A DNA stretch of 64,000 nucleotides from Myxococcales bacterium (GTDB taxonomy: Bacteria; Myxococcota_A; Polyangia; Polyangiales; Ga0077539), in the NCBI GenBank assembly GCA_030652255.1, contig JAUSAZ010000140.1, positions 1 to 64,000 on the forward strand. The letters are read 5' to 3'. The position numbers were made by a program, and so were the translations under genes. This document shows positions 27,833-38,400 of this stretch, piece by piece. Under the pieces are notes generated by a model. That model was not told the origin of the DNA and searched no databases. It was given only the letters and a program-made list of their open reading frames with translations. Position 1 is the stretch's first letter. The number at the start of each line of letters is the position of its first letter.

Positions 27833-30139
27833 ATGTCAACCCGGTGGTTTCCGACCCTGTCGCTCCTGTCCTGCGGCGTGCTGACCGCCTGTGGCGCGAC
27901 GCCCGAAGACGTGACCGTCGATCCCGGTGACGCGGCCCTCTCCGCCGACGCCGCGCCCTCCCGCGACGGCGCCCCTCCCATCGACGCCGCGCCCTCCCGC
28001 GACGCGGGCCCTGCCATCGACGTGGTCCCCTCGCGCGACGCGGGCCCCTCGCGCGACGCCGTCCCTCCGCTCGATGTGCCCGTCGGGGTCGATGTGCCCG
28101 TCGCGGTCGACAGCGGCCCGGCCGCGCCCACGGCGCTGCTCGACCTGCACCTCTTCGATCTCTGGTCGCAGCCGCTCCCGACCGCCGACGCGACGCTCAC
28201 CGTCACCCGCGACGGCGTCGCCGTGCCCACGCTCCCCGGCGCGCAGCCGTGGATACGCCGCGTCGCGCTCGGCGCGGGCGCCCGGCTCACGGTCACCCTC
28301 GACGCCCCGGGGCACCGCACGCTCCGCGCCGACATCACCTTCGATGGCACGCGCTCCCCGTCGGGCCTCACGGCGCGCCTCGCGTCGGGCGTCACCGGGG
28401 CGGGCCTCTCGCTCTCCCGCGCGACCGTCGACGTTGACGGCGAGGCGGTGCCGGTGCACTCCGTGGTGCTGGGGCTGCGGCACCTGTGGTTCTCGGCGCA
28501 GGGGCGCCCCGCGCGCCGGGGCAACCGCGCCGACCTGCTGATGGACGGCGACGAGGCGTGGCGCTCGGTGTACGCGGGCCTCCAGACGGCGCGCTCGACG
28601 GTCAACGTCTCCACCTGGTGGTGGGAGTCGGACTTCGAGCTCCTCCGCGACGCCGCGACGCACCCCACGTCGACCGAGTCGCAGCGGCGCGGCAACACGG
28701 TGCTGGCCATCATGGAGGCGCTGCCCGCGCGCAAGCGGGTGATCGTGGGGCAGTTCCTGTCGATGGACGGGGTCGCCTCGACGCTCTCCACGGACGCGGC
28801 GCTGCGGGCGCACGGCACGCTCGCGGGCGACAACTTCGAGCACATGGGGCAGGCCAACCCGACCCGCGGGATGTTCGACTTCGCGGTGCTGCCCTTCTCC
28901 TTCGGCGCCCGGGTGCGCGCGGGCTTCCCGACGCTGGCGGCGGGCATGTTCGCGGCGGAGGCGATGGTGCAGAGCGAGGTGCCGGGGCACCGCGTCGACC
29001 TCACGCACTGGCCGGTGGTGATGGCCAACGTCGAGGCCGCGTCCTACCACCAGAAGTTCATGACCATCGACCAGCGCCTGGCGTTCATCGGCGGGATGAA
29101 CCTCCGGCGGGTCGACTGGGACACCTCGCAGCACCGGGTGTTCGAACCGCGGCGGATGCTCTTCGGGGCGTCCGCGGCCACGCGGCAGCAGGTGGTGGCC
29201 CGCGACCGGCTGCCCGACACGGGCCCGCGCAAGGACTACGTCGTGCGTCTGGAGGGCCCGAGCGCCATCGACGCGGAGGACGTCTTCCACGAGCGCTGGG
29301 ACTTCCTCCGGCGCACCAACGCGCGCTACAGCCCCGACAGCTCGGCCTACGCGCTGGGCGCGGCGCCGGCGCCGGTCGCGGGGGGCGTGCAGGTGCAGGT
29401 CACCGCCACGCTCCCGGAGCCCTTCAACGAGCACGCCATCGCGGAGACGTGGTTCAACGCCGTCGCCCAGGCGCGGCAGTACATCTACATCGAAGACCAG
29501 TACTTCCGGATCCCGATGCTGACCGAGGCGATCATGCGGCGGATGGCGGAGGTCCCGGCGCTGCGGCTGGTGGTGATCACCAAGCCAATCGGCGAGTGGT
29601 CCGACCCGGGCTGCGCGTGGACCCGGCGCACGCACGAAGACCTGCTCGCGCGCTTCCCCGAGCGCTACGCGATGCTCCAGCTGCGCTCCTTCGACACGCA
29701 GGTCACCTGGGGCATCGACGAGACCGAGTCGCGCTTCGTCGACATGGACGTGCACTCCAAGATGTTCATCGTCGACGACCTGTTCATGAGCGTGGGCAGC
29801 GCCAACAAGAACAACCGCGGCGTCGTGTACGAGGCCGAGCTCAACGTGGCCGTGTACGACCCCACCTGGGTGCGCGCGGCGCGGCGCCGCATCCTCGCCA
29901 ACATCCTGCCCCCGGGCACGGTGGTCTCCGACGACGCCGCGCGCTGGTACGACCAGCTCCTGCTGGCCGCGCGCTACAACGACGCCGTGCGCCAGGCGTG
30001 GACCGACGAGGGCGACGACATCTCCCTCGACGGGCGCCCGCTGCCGACCCAGTACGCCCCGCGGGGCTTCGTGTACTCGCTGCCGATGCGCGGCGTCATG
30101 CGCTGCCTCATCGAGGACATCGGCCCCGACATGGTGTGA
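27833..30139 (+). CDS. Phospholipase D-family lipoprotein
   Basis: Two HKD motifs: HQKFMTIDQRLAFIGGMN and HSKMFIVDDLFMSVGSANKNNR; lipobox LLSCGVLTACG; Asp-rich linker. Confidence 0.9.
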   Translation: MSTRWFPTLSLLSCGVLTACGATPEDVTVDPGDAALSADAAPSRDGAPPIDAAPSRDAGPAIDVVPSRDAGPSRDAVPPLDVPVGVDVPVAVDSGPAAPTALLDLHLFDLWSQPLPTADATLTVTRDGVAVPTLPGAQPWIRRVALGAGARLTVTLDAPGHRTLRADITFDGTRSPSGLTARLASGVTGAGLSLSRATVDVDGEAVPVHSVVLGLRHLWFSAQGRPARRGNRADLLMDGDEAWRSVYAGLQTARSTVNVSTWWWESDFELLRDAATHPTSTESQRRGNTVLAIMEALPARKRVIVGQFLSMDGVASTLSTDAALRAHGTLAGDNFEHMGQANPTRGMFDFAVLPFSFGARVRAGFPTLAAGMFAAEAMVQSEVPGHRVDLTHWPVVMANVEAASYHQKFMTIDQRLAFIGGMNLRRVDWDTSQHRVFEPRRMLFGASAATRQQVVARDRLPDTGPRKDYVVRLEGPSAIDAEDVFHERWDFLRRTNARYSPDSSAYALGAAPAPVAGGVQVQVTATLPEPFNEHAIAETWFNAVAQARQYIYIEDQYFRIPMLTEAIMRRMAEVPALRLVVITKPIGEWSDPGCAWTRRTHEDLLARFPERYAMLQLRSFDTQVTWGIDETESRFVDMDVHSKMFIVDDLFMSVGSANKNNRGVVYEAELNVAVYDPTWVRAARRRILANILPPGTVVSDDAARWYDQLLLAARYNDAVRQAWTDEGDDISLDGRPLPTQYAPRGFVYSLPMRGVMRCLIEDIGPDMV

Positions 30140-30159
30140 GGCCCCCCCCCGCCCGCTCG

Positions 30160-31377
30160 CTAACGCACCGGACGCAGGGTCACGAAGGACACGCTGTCGC
30201 TGCCGCTGTTGCGCGTGGCGTCGAGCACGACCCGGACGGTGCCCGAGAGCGCCCGCCGGCCCCAGAGGTCGGTCACGATGGTGAGCGAGCCCTCGCCGGT
30301 GCGCTGGTCGATGCGGCTGGCCTCGCCGTTGACGGTGAAGAGCGCGCGCATGTCGTTGCGGTTCTCCGAGTGCCGCGAGCCGATGAGCACGTCGTAGGTG
30401 GCCGCGGTCACGTTGCTGAAGGTGAAGGTCGCCGTGCCGCGCAGCGTGCCGTCGGGCGCGTACCCGCCGGTGCAGTCCTCCGAGGCGTGGTCGCCGCGGG
30501 CCGTGTACGCGTAGTTGGCGTCGCAGCGAAACACCCAGTTGCCGCGTTGGGTGTACGTCGCCGCGCGGTACCCGATGGTGCGCTCGACCACCGGTCCGGT
30601 GGGCGTGCCCGCGTCCGTGGGCATGGGCATCGGCGTGGCGGCGCCGGGGCAGCGCTCCACCCGCGCGGTGAACTCCAGCGCCACGCGTCCCACCCGGAAG
30701 AACGACCGCGACAGCGGCCCCGGCCCGAAGGCGACCGCGTTGTCGCCCGCCACGACGGCGCCGGTCACGTCGACCCGGTGGCCGGGCACGGTGACGTTGT
30801 CCCACGCGGTGTTGGCGGGCATCTGGAAGCGCCGCCCCCCGAGGGTGATCACGCCCTCCTCGTTGGGGTGGTCGGAGTCGAAGGAGTCGTACACCAGCGT
30901 GGCCGCGGTGACGCCCGAAGGAATACCGGGCAGCGTAAAGCGCAGGCGCGCGCTGGACGTGGGGCCGACGTCGAGCTGCTGCATCGCGGCGGCGAAGGTG
31001 CTCGACTCCACCCGGCAGCGCTGCTCGGGCACCACCGGCGTGGGCGCGCCCCGGTCGACGGGCACCGGCGGCACGTCGACGGGCGCCGGAGGGACGTCCA
31101 TCACAACGGGCGCCCCCGCCTCGATGGGCGCCGTCGGGGCGTCGAGCGCGGCGGGCGGCGCGTCCACCGGCGCGGCGGGCACATCGTCGTCCTGGGCGAG
31201 CGCGCCGTCGACCTCCGGGCGGGGGCCCACGTCGTCGTCGACGGAGGCGTCTGCGGGCCACGGCGGCTCCATCTCCGCGTTGGGATCGGTGGTGACGGTC
31301 TCGTCGGGCGCACACGCCACGAGCGACAGACCGGCGACCATCGACACCGCCCAGGCCCTTCGAGCGACAGCCTTCAT
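30160..31377 (-). CDS. Hypothetical lipoprotein
   Basis: MKAVARRAWAVSMVAGLSLVACAPD lipobox; Asp/Pro-rich linker. Confidence 0.65.
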   Translation of the reverse strand: MKAVARRAWAVSMVAGLSLVACAPDETVTTDPNAEMEPPWPADASVDDDVGPRPEVDGALAQDDDVPAAPVDAPPAALDAPTAPIEAGAPVVMDVPPAPVDVPPVPVDRGAPTPVVPEQRCRVESSTFAAAMQQLDVGPTSSARLRFTLPGIPSGVTAATLVYDSFDSDHPNEEGVITLGGRRFQMPANTAWDNVTVPGHRVDVTGAVVAGDNAVAFGPGPLSRSFFRVGRVALEFTARVERCPGAATPMPMPTDAGTPTGPVVERTIGYRAATYTQRGNWVFRCDANYAYTARGDHASEDCTGGYAPDGTLRGTATFTFSNVTAATYDVLIGSRHSENRNDMRALFTVNGEASRIDQRTGEGSLTIVTDLWGRRALSGTVRVVLDATRNSGSDSVSFVTLRPVR

Positions 31378-31439
31378 GCCTCAGCCTCCGGGCGGTGAGG
31401 CTGGCACACCTCACCCGGCGGCAACAACGCCCGGTGCGC

Positions 31440-31904
31440 TCAAGCCTGGAGGTCGGCCAGCACCTTCGCCGCGTGCCCGGCGGCCTTCACGTTGGCGTAG
31501 GCCCTCAGCACCTTGCCCTGGCCGTCGATGACGAAGGTGCTCCGCAGCACGCCCTCCACCTTCTTGCCGTACATGGTCTTCTCGCCCCAGGCCCCGTAGG
31601 CGTGGTGGATGGCCAGCTCGGGGTCGCTCAGCAGCGCCACCTTGAGCCCGTACTTGTCCCTGAACTTGCAGTGGCTCTTCACGGTGTCGCGCGACACGCC
31701 GAGCACCGTCGCCCCGGCCGCGGCGAACTCGCCCGCCAGCGCCGTGAACTCGTTGGCTTCTACGGTGCAGCCAGGGGTGTCGTCCTTCGGATAGAAGTAC
31801 AGCACCAGGGTCTTGCCCTTGAAGTCTTCGAGGGAGAGATCACTGCCCGAGTCTGCGGGCGCCTTGAACGTCGGCGCCGCGTCGCCTGCCTTCAGCATCG
31901 TCAT
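31440..31904 (-). CDS. bcp: Thioredoxin-dependent peroxiredoxin, Bcp type
   Basis: AGDAAPTFKAPADSGSDLSLEDFKGKTLVLYFYPKDDTPGCTVEANEF. Confidence 0.95.
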   Translation of the reverse strand: MTMLKAGDAAPTFKAPADSGSDLSLEDFKGKTLVLYFYPKDDTPGCTVEANEFTALAGEFAAAGATVLGVSRDTVKSHCKFRDKYGLKVALLSDPELAIHHAYGAWGEKTMYGKKVEGVLRSTFVIDGQGKVLRAYANVKAAGHAAKVLADLQA

Positions 31905-31926
31905 CGGATCCCCTCTTCGGCGCCCT

Positions 31927-32319
31927 TCAGCGGACGCTGATCTGCCCGCCGGCGCGCAGCTGCGTCTCCAGCCGCACCGCGCCCTTGGAGGTCTTGCTCG
32001 CGAGTTGCGCCGTGATCTGGAACTTCAGCACCAGCACCTCGTCGTCCCGCACGTGCTGCACGATGACGTTCTTCAGCCGCGGCTCGTACTGCAGGATCGT
32101 CGCGCGGATGGACCGCTGCAGCGTCTGGATGGCCTCGGGGAAGGTGTGCATGAGGTCGGTGAAGTCGACCACGCCGAAGTCCATCGCCGCGGGGCACTCG
32201 CCCTGCCGCGTGTTGAGCAGCCCCCGGAGGTGCTCGATGATCGACTCGACGTCGTTCTCCGTGCGGGTTCGGGTGATGTCCTTCGCGGAGATTCGGGAGA
32301 GCAGTCCACGTCCGGCCAT
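31927..32319 (-). CDS. tssE: Type VI secretion baseplate protein TssE (gp25-like)
   Basis: ESIIEHLRGLLNTRQGECPAAMDFGVVDFTDLM...IQTLQRSIRATILQYEPRL; typical TssE. Confidence 0.9.
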   Translation of the reverse strand: MAGRGLLSRISAKDITRTRTENDVESIIEHLRGLLNTRQGECPAAMDFGVVDFTDLMHTFPEAIQTLQRSIRATILQYEPRLKNVIVQHVRDDEVLVLKFQITAQLASKTSKGAVRLETQLRAGGQISVR

Positions 32320-32519
32320 ATCGTTGGGTGCGCGGACCATACACCCGCGGCGCGCTCCGCCGCGAATCTCCGCGCTGCTCTGGTAGAGCTCTCCGCCCGC
32401 TCCGAGCGGTTCTGGAGAAGTATTGCTTCGCGAAACGTCACCGTGCGATTCTCCGCCCGAATCCGTGGCGGTGCGGACGTCCGGTGCCGCGCCTTAGCCG
32501 CTGGGGAAGGTCGATCAAC

Positions 32520-33359
32520 GTGCGTAGAACGGGAAGCAAACAGGGTCTCCGAGGACTGCTCGCCTGCCTCGCGCTCGCGCCGATGGCGGCGACGTGCAGC
32601 AGCACGCCGCGCCTGCCGACGCAGCCGGCCACGTGCAACCTCCCGCAGAACATCGGCCTCGTGCTGCGCGGCTCCGAGCGGCTCAACCCCAACGACGACG
32701 GGCGCTCGCTCCCGGTGGTGGTGCGCATCTATCAGCTCAAGTCCGGCGCGCGCATGGAAGAGGCGGAGTTCGAGGGCGTCTGGCGGCGCGACCGCGAGGT
32801 GCTCGCCGACGACATCCTCAAGATGGACGAGATGTACCTCTATCCCAACCAGCGCATGGCCCGCACGTTTCGCCGCGACCCCGCGGCCACGCACGTCGTC
32901 GCCGTCGCCATCTTCCGCCACCCCGCCGGCCAGGCGTGGCGCACCATCTACGAGCTCCCGCCGCCGCCCGGAGACGAGCGCTGCGCGGCGCAGTCCGCCG
33001 ACCCCAACGCCAGCCCGCCGCCGGTGCGCGACGCCCGCTACGTCTTCTACCTCGAGGACTATTACATCGAGCCCGGCGTCGACGAGCCGCCCACCGACGC
33101 CGGCATCCGCGACAGCCGCGGACGGCTGCGCCTTCCCAGCACCCTGCCGGGCCGCCCCTCGGTGCCCGCGGTGAGCAGCCCCCCGTCGCTGCCCAACGTG
33201 CCGAGCCTCCCCAACGCGCCGTCGCTGCCGAGCGCCCCCAGCGCCCCCAGCGCGCCGTCGCTGCCGAGCGCACCCAGCGCGCCGTCGGTGCCCAGCGCGC
33301 CCACCTTCACGCCGCCCTCCATCTCGATGAGCTCGTCGGCGCGTGAGGTCCGCGCATGA
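32520..33359 (+). CDS. tssJ: Type VI secretion lipoprotein TssJ with Ser/Pro-rich C-terminal extension
   Basis: GTG start; lipobox LACLALAPMAATC; SERLNPNDDGRSLPVVVRIYQLKSGARMEEAEFEGVWRRDREVLADDIL; followed by PSLPSAPSAPSAPSLPSAP tail. Confidence 0.88.
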   Translation: MRRTGSKQGLRGLLACLALAPMAATCSSTPRLPTQPATCNLPQNIGLVLRGSERLNPNDDGRSLPVVVRIYQLKSGARMEEAEFEGVWRRDREVLADDILKMDEMYLYPNQRMARTFRRDPAATHVVAVAIFRHPAGQAWRTIYELPPPPGDERCAAQSADPNASPPPVRDARYVFYLEDYYIEPGVDEPPTDAGIRDSRGRLRLPSTLPGRPSVPAVSSPPSLPNVPSLPNAPSLPSAPSAPSAPSLPSAPSAPSVPSAPTFTPPSISMSSSAREVRA

Positions 33360-34735
33360 GGGTTCCGCAGCGGGTCATCTGGTCGGAGGGGATGTTCATG
33401 TCCCCGCAGCACCTCCAGCAGCTCGACCGCTACCACGAGGGTCTGCTCGAGGCGCGCCTCTCGGCGCTCAGCCCCTACGACTGGGGGGTCGTGTCGCTCG
33501 AGATCGACGAGCGCGCGCTCGTCGCCGGCCAGGTGCGCGTGCAGCGCTTCGAGGGCGTGCTCCCCGACGGCCTGCCCATCGCGTTCGACGGCGCGCACCC
33601 CGAGGCGCCCGCGGTGCGCCCCATCGAAGGCTACTTCGGCGCCACGCAGCGCGTGCTCGAGGTCTTCCTCGCGGTGCCCGCCGAGCGCGAGGGCTCGCCC
33701 GTCGTGGCCCCGAGCACCGTGCCCACCCAGGGCATGCGCTTCTTCACCGCGCAGCGGGCCGTGGTCGACGCCGCGGGCGGCGCGCAGGACGTCGCCGTCG
33801 CCTTCGCCCAGCGCCACGTGACGGTGCTCTTCGGCACCGAGAGCCGCGACGACTTCGAGGCGATGAAGATCGCCGAGATCGTGCGCGACGGCGCCGGTCA
33901 GCTCGCGGTGCGCGCGGAGTTCATCCCCTCCATCCGCCGCATCGGCGCGTCGTCGTGGCTGATGGGCTCGCTCCGGCGCCTGCTCTCCCTCATGGCCGCC
34001 AAGCAGAACTCCCTCTCCGAGCAGCGCCGCCAGCGCGACGCGGCGACGGTGGAGTTCACCGCCGCGGACATCACCCGCTTCCTCCTGCTCAACGCGATCA
34101 ACTCGTACCTCCCGGTGGTCAACCACCTCTGCGAGCGCGGCGACACCTCCCCCGAGGACGCGTACCTCTTCCTCTGCCAGCTCGCGGGCGCGCTCTCGAC
34201 CTTCGCCTCCGACGCGAAGTTCTCGCCCACCACGCTGCCGAAGTTCCTCTACACCGACCTCCAGACCACCTTCGCGGAGGTCATCGAGCGCAACGTCACG
34301 CTGCTCAACCTCACGGTGCGCGAGAACTACATCGTGGTGCCGCTCGAGAGCCGCGAGGACGGTCTGCACTTCGGCCGCCTCGACGACGAGCGCCTCATCC
34401 GCGGCGCGCAGTACATCCTCTCCGTGCGCTCGCAGCAGCCCGAGCAGACCGCCGCCGAGCAGATCCCGCAGCTCTCCAAGATCGCCGCCTGGAGCGACGT
34501 CACCTCCATCGTGCAGAGCGCGCTCCCGGGCGTGGCCCTCCAGGTGACCTACCGCCCGCCACCGGAGATCCCGCCCCGCGCCGGCATCCTCTACTTCATG
34601 CTCAACCAGAGCGGTCAGTTCTGGCGCAACGTCTCGGGCGAGCGGACCATCTCGATCTACCTGCCCCCGCCGTACGACCCCGCGAACATCAAGCTCGAGC
34701 TGCTCGCGATCCCCAAGCCCGCCGCAGCCCAATAA
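33356..34735 (+). CDS. tssK: Type VI secretion baseplate protein TssK
   Basis: MRVPQRVIWSEGMFMSPQHLQQLDRYHEGLL; overlaps tssJ stop. Confidence 0.96.
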   Translation: MRVPQRVIWSEGMFMSPQHLQQLDRYHEGLLEARLSALSPYDWGVVSLEIDERALVAGQVRVQRFEGVLPDGLPIAFDGAHPEAPAVRPIEGYFGATQRVLEVFLAVPAEREGSPVVAPSTVPTQGMRFFTAQRAVVDAAGGAQDVAVAFAQRHVTVLFGTESRDDFEAMKIAEIVRDGAGQLAVRAEFIPSIRRIGASSWLMGSLRRLLSLMAAKQNSLSEQRRQRDAATVEFTAADITRFLLLNAINSYLPVVNHLCERGDTSPEDAYLFLCQLAGALSTFASDAKFSPTTLPKFLYTDLQTTFAEVIERNVTLLNLTVRENYIVVPLESREDGLHFGRLDDERLIRGAQYILSVRSQQPEQTAAEQIPQLSKIAAWSDVTSIVQSALPGVALQVTYRPPPEIPPRAGILYFMLNQSGQFWRNVSGERTISIYLPPPYDPANIKLELLAIPKPAAAQ

Positions 34736-34765
34736 CGCCTTCCGCCACCGGAGTACCCCACCGGC

Positions 34766-35440
34766 ATGGACCGAATCGACGATCTCACCGCGGATGTCTT
34801 CAACTTCCTGATCCAGCTACGCCGGCTGGACGCCAACGCGCAGCCGCCGCCGGAGACCGTCCTGCAGCGCCTCCGCACGCTCATCGACACGATGGGCAAG
34901 CGGGCGGCGGACCTCGGGTTCTCCCGGGAGGACGTGCTGGAGATCACCTACGCCATCGTGGCGCTCGCCGACGAGGCGGCGATCTACGCGGGCGGCAACC
35001 TGCGGCAGTACTGGATGCAGCGGCCACTGCAGCTCCAGTACTTCAACGAGAACGTCGCCGGGGAGAACTTCTTCGCCCGGGTGATGGCCCTGCGGCAGGA
35101 CCCGCGGCGCATCGACGCCGTGCGCGTGTACTACACGTGCCTGGTGCTCGGGTTCCAGGGCAAGTACCGGGTGCGCGGCGGCGAGGCCGAGCTCGCGGCC
35201 ATCATGGACCAGCTCGCCGGAGACCTCTCCCGCGCCGGGCTCCTCGGCCCCGAGCTCCTCTCCGTGCACGGCGACCGCCCGGCCGGCGAGGTGCGCACCC
35301 GCGCCCGCGCCGACCTGCCCGTCGTCGGCCTCGCGGCGGCGGCGGTGGCCATCTCCCTGGTGCTCTACGTCGGCCTGCGCATCTCGCTCAACGGCGAGGT
35401 CAGCACCGTGCTCAACCGCATCGCCCAGTTCGTTCACTGA
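34766..35440 (+). CDS. tssL: Type VI secretion protein TssL (DotU/IcmH-like)
   Basis: EITYAIVALADEAAIYAGGNLRQYWMQRPLQLQYFNENVAGENFFARV; single C-terminal TM. Confidence 0.93.
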   Translation: MDRIDDLTADVFNFLIQLRRLDANAQPPPETVLQRLRTLIDTMGKRAADLGFSREDVLEITYAIVALADEAAIYAGGNLRQYWMQRPLQLQYFNENVAGENFFARVMALRQDPRRIDAVRVYYTCLVLGFQGKYRVRGGEAELAAIMDQLAGDLSRAGLLGPELLSVHGDRPAGEVRTRARADLPVVGLAAAAVAISLVLYVGLRISLNGEVSTVLNRIAQFVH

Positions 35441-35458
35441 GAGAGGGCGGCACCCACC

Positions 35459-38400
35459 GTGTTCAAGTACATCTTCGCGTTCCTGGTCATCGCGATCGCC
35501 TGGGCGGCGGCGTTCATCCTGAAGGAGCGCCTGCCGCACGGCTTCAACATCGCCATCGCCGTCACCGTGCTCACGGTGCTCGTGCTGGTGGGCCTCATCG
35601 CGTATCGCAAGTACCGCGCGCGCAAGGCGGCCCGCGAGATCGAGAAGGCCCTCAACGCCCAGGCCGAGGAGCACGCCCGCACGGTGCGCCCCGAGCAGCA
35701 GGCCGAGGTGCGAGCGATGCAGGCGGAGGTCACCCGCGCCATCGCGTCGCTCAAGTCGTCGAAGCTCGGGAAGAGCGGCGCCGAGGCCCTCTACGCGCTG
35801 CCCTGGTACGTCATCATCGGCCCGCCCGGGTCGGGCAAGACCACCGCGCTGCGCAACTCGGGGCTCCAGTTTCCGTACGCGTCGCAGAGCGGCGGCGGGG
35901 TGAAGGGCGTCGGAGGCACCCGCAACTGCGAGTGGTGGCTCACCAACGAGGCCGTGCTGCTCGACACCGCCGGCCGCTACATGACCGCCGACGACGACCG
36001 CGACGAGTGGCTCGCCTTCCTCGACATGCTCCGGAAGAACCGCCCCGAGAAGCCGCTCAACGGCGTCATCGTGGCGGTGAGCGTGGCCGACCTCCTGGGC
36101 GCCCGCGAGCACGAGATCGAGAACATGGCCAAGCGCGTGCGCGAGCGCGTCGACGAGGTGATGGGCCAGCTCCAGATGACCATGCCGATCTACCTGCTGT
36201 TCACCAAGTGCGACCTCGTCGCCGGGTTCAGCGAGTTCTTCGGCGACCTGCGCAAGAACGAGCGCGGCCAGATCTGGGGCTTCACCTGGCCCCTCGGTGA
36301 GCAGCTCGCCTCGCCCGGCGCCTCCTTCGGCGAGCGCTTCGACGAGCTCGTGAAGGTCGCCGACCAGCGGAAGTTCCGCCGCCTCGCGGGGGAGCAGAAG
36401 CTCGAGGTGCGCGAGCAGGTGTTCCAGTTTCCGCAGCAGTTCGCCGGCGTGAAGCAGAACCTCGCGGACTTCATCGAGAACCTCTTCTCCGCCAACGTCT
36501 ACCAGGGCGCGCCCAACTTCCGCGGGGTGTACTTCACCTCCGGCACCCAGGAGGGCCGGCCCATCGACCGGCTCACCCAGAAGCTCCGCGACACCCTCGG
36601 GCTGCCGCAGACCGCGGCGCCCACGCAGGTGGTCACCGAGGCCAAGAGCTTCTTCCTCCGCGACGTCTTCGCCCGGGTGGTCTTCCCCGACGCCGACATC
36701 GCGTCGCGCAGCCCCGAGGAGATCCGCCGGCAGCGCCGTCAGCGCTACCTCGTCGCCGCGGGCGCCTTCGCCACGGCGCTGCTCATCCTCACCATCCCCG
36801 CGATCGCGTACGTGCAGAACCGCGACTTCGTCCGCGAGGCCGGCGTCGAGGTCGAGCGCATCGCCGCCAACGCCGGCCAGCCCAACGCCGCGCCGCTCAC
36901 CCTGGCCGAGCTCGAGCCGGTGCGCGCGCGCGTCGAGCAGCTCCGCAAGTGGGAGACCGGGGCGGAGTTCATCCCGCTCTACATGCGCTTCGGGATGTAC
37001 AAGGGCACCGAGATCTACCCCCAGGTCTCGCGGCTGTACTCCACCGCGCTGCGCCGCCGGGTCATCGAGCCCCTCGCGGCGCGCGACCTCCGGGCGATGC
37101 GGGAGTTCGTCGGGCGCTACCCCGGCGAGATGGTGCCGACGCAGGCCGAGCGCACCGCGCAGTACGACGTGCTGAAGACGCACATCCTGCTGAGCCCGGC
37201 GACGCCCCGCGCCGCGGGCGAGCCGGAGACCAACGCGCAGAAGGCCTTCCTCACGCGCACCCTCGTGGCGGCGTGGGGCAGGGGGGCGACGCCCTCGGGC
37301 GCCGACCTCGTGGCCATGAACGCCAACGTCTCGGCCTACATCGACCAGCTGCAAGACCGCCCGGCGGACCTCGCGCTCCCGCGCAACGTCAACGCCGTGC
37401 GCGACGTGCGCGGGGTGCTCAACCGCGCCTCCAACGTCGGCGTGGCGCTCGACGGCATCATCGCCGCGGTGGCGGAGATGGGCTTCGACGTGAACCTCAC
37501 GCGCGCCATCGGCCGCTCGCCCGAGCACGTCTTCCAGGTGGGCCCGATTCCGGGTCGCACCGTGCGCGGGGCCTTCACCCGCCGCGGCTGGGAGGAGTAC
37601 GTGCGCGACCGGCTCAACCAGGCGCCGGAGGAGCTCGTGGGCGAGGCCTGGGTGCTCGGCCAGAGCCCCAACATCGCCCGCGCCGACCGGCTCGCGGAGA
37701 CCCTCGCGGACGTGCGCTCGCAGTACTTCACCCAGTACATCGCCGAGTGGCAGAACTTCCTCGCGAGCCTCCGGGTGCGCGAGCCCGGCGACCCCCTCAC
37801 GGCGCTCCAGATGCTCCAGTGGTTCACCGAGGGCGGCACCACGGCGTACCAGTTCCTGATGCGGACGGTCGCGGAGAACACCCGGCTGCTCGACCCCGAT
37901 GCGGTGGCGGCCAACGCGGCCGGCGGCAGCCTGCTCGGGGCCGCCCAGCAGATCGCCAACGCGCGGCTCCAGTCGCAGGGGCGCACCGGCATGGCGGCCG
38001 GCAACGCCGCCAACGCCGCGCTCGCGGCGCGCAACCGCCAGGGAGGCGGCCTCGTCGACACCCGCAAGCGCCGCGAGGACGTCGAGAACGACCCCATCCT
38101 CCGCGGCATCGTGGAGTTCGGCGTGCCCCCGACGCCGGTCGCCCCGCCCGCCGCGGCCGGCGCCCCGCCGGTGCCGCCGCCGCCGCCGAGCCCCACCGCG
38201 CTCAACACCTACCAGGAGCAGCTGCAGATCGTGCGCGACGCCCTGCAGACGCACATCGACAACCCGGTCGCCCCGACGACGCCGCTCATCACGGCGCTCA
38301 CGACGGCGCAGACCCGGGTGCAGTCGCTCATCAACGGCGCCGTGGTGCAGTCCCGCCCGGTGCTCATCAACCTGCTCCCGCCGCCGATCGAGTTCACCGT

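Noticed and set aside
27836-31414. 1192-aa antisense ORF across the PLD gene
   Set aside because: Same shadow ORF artefact; no recognisable domain.
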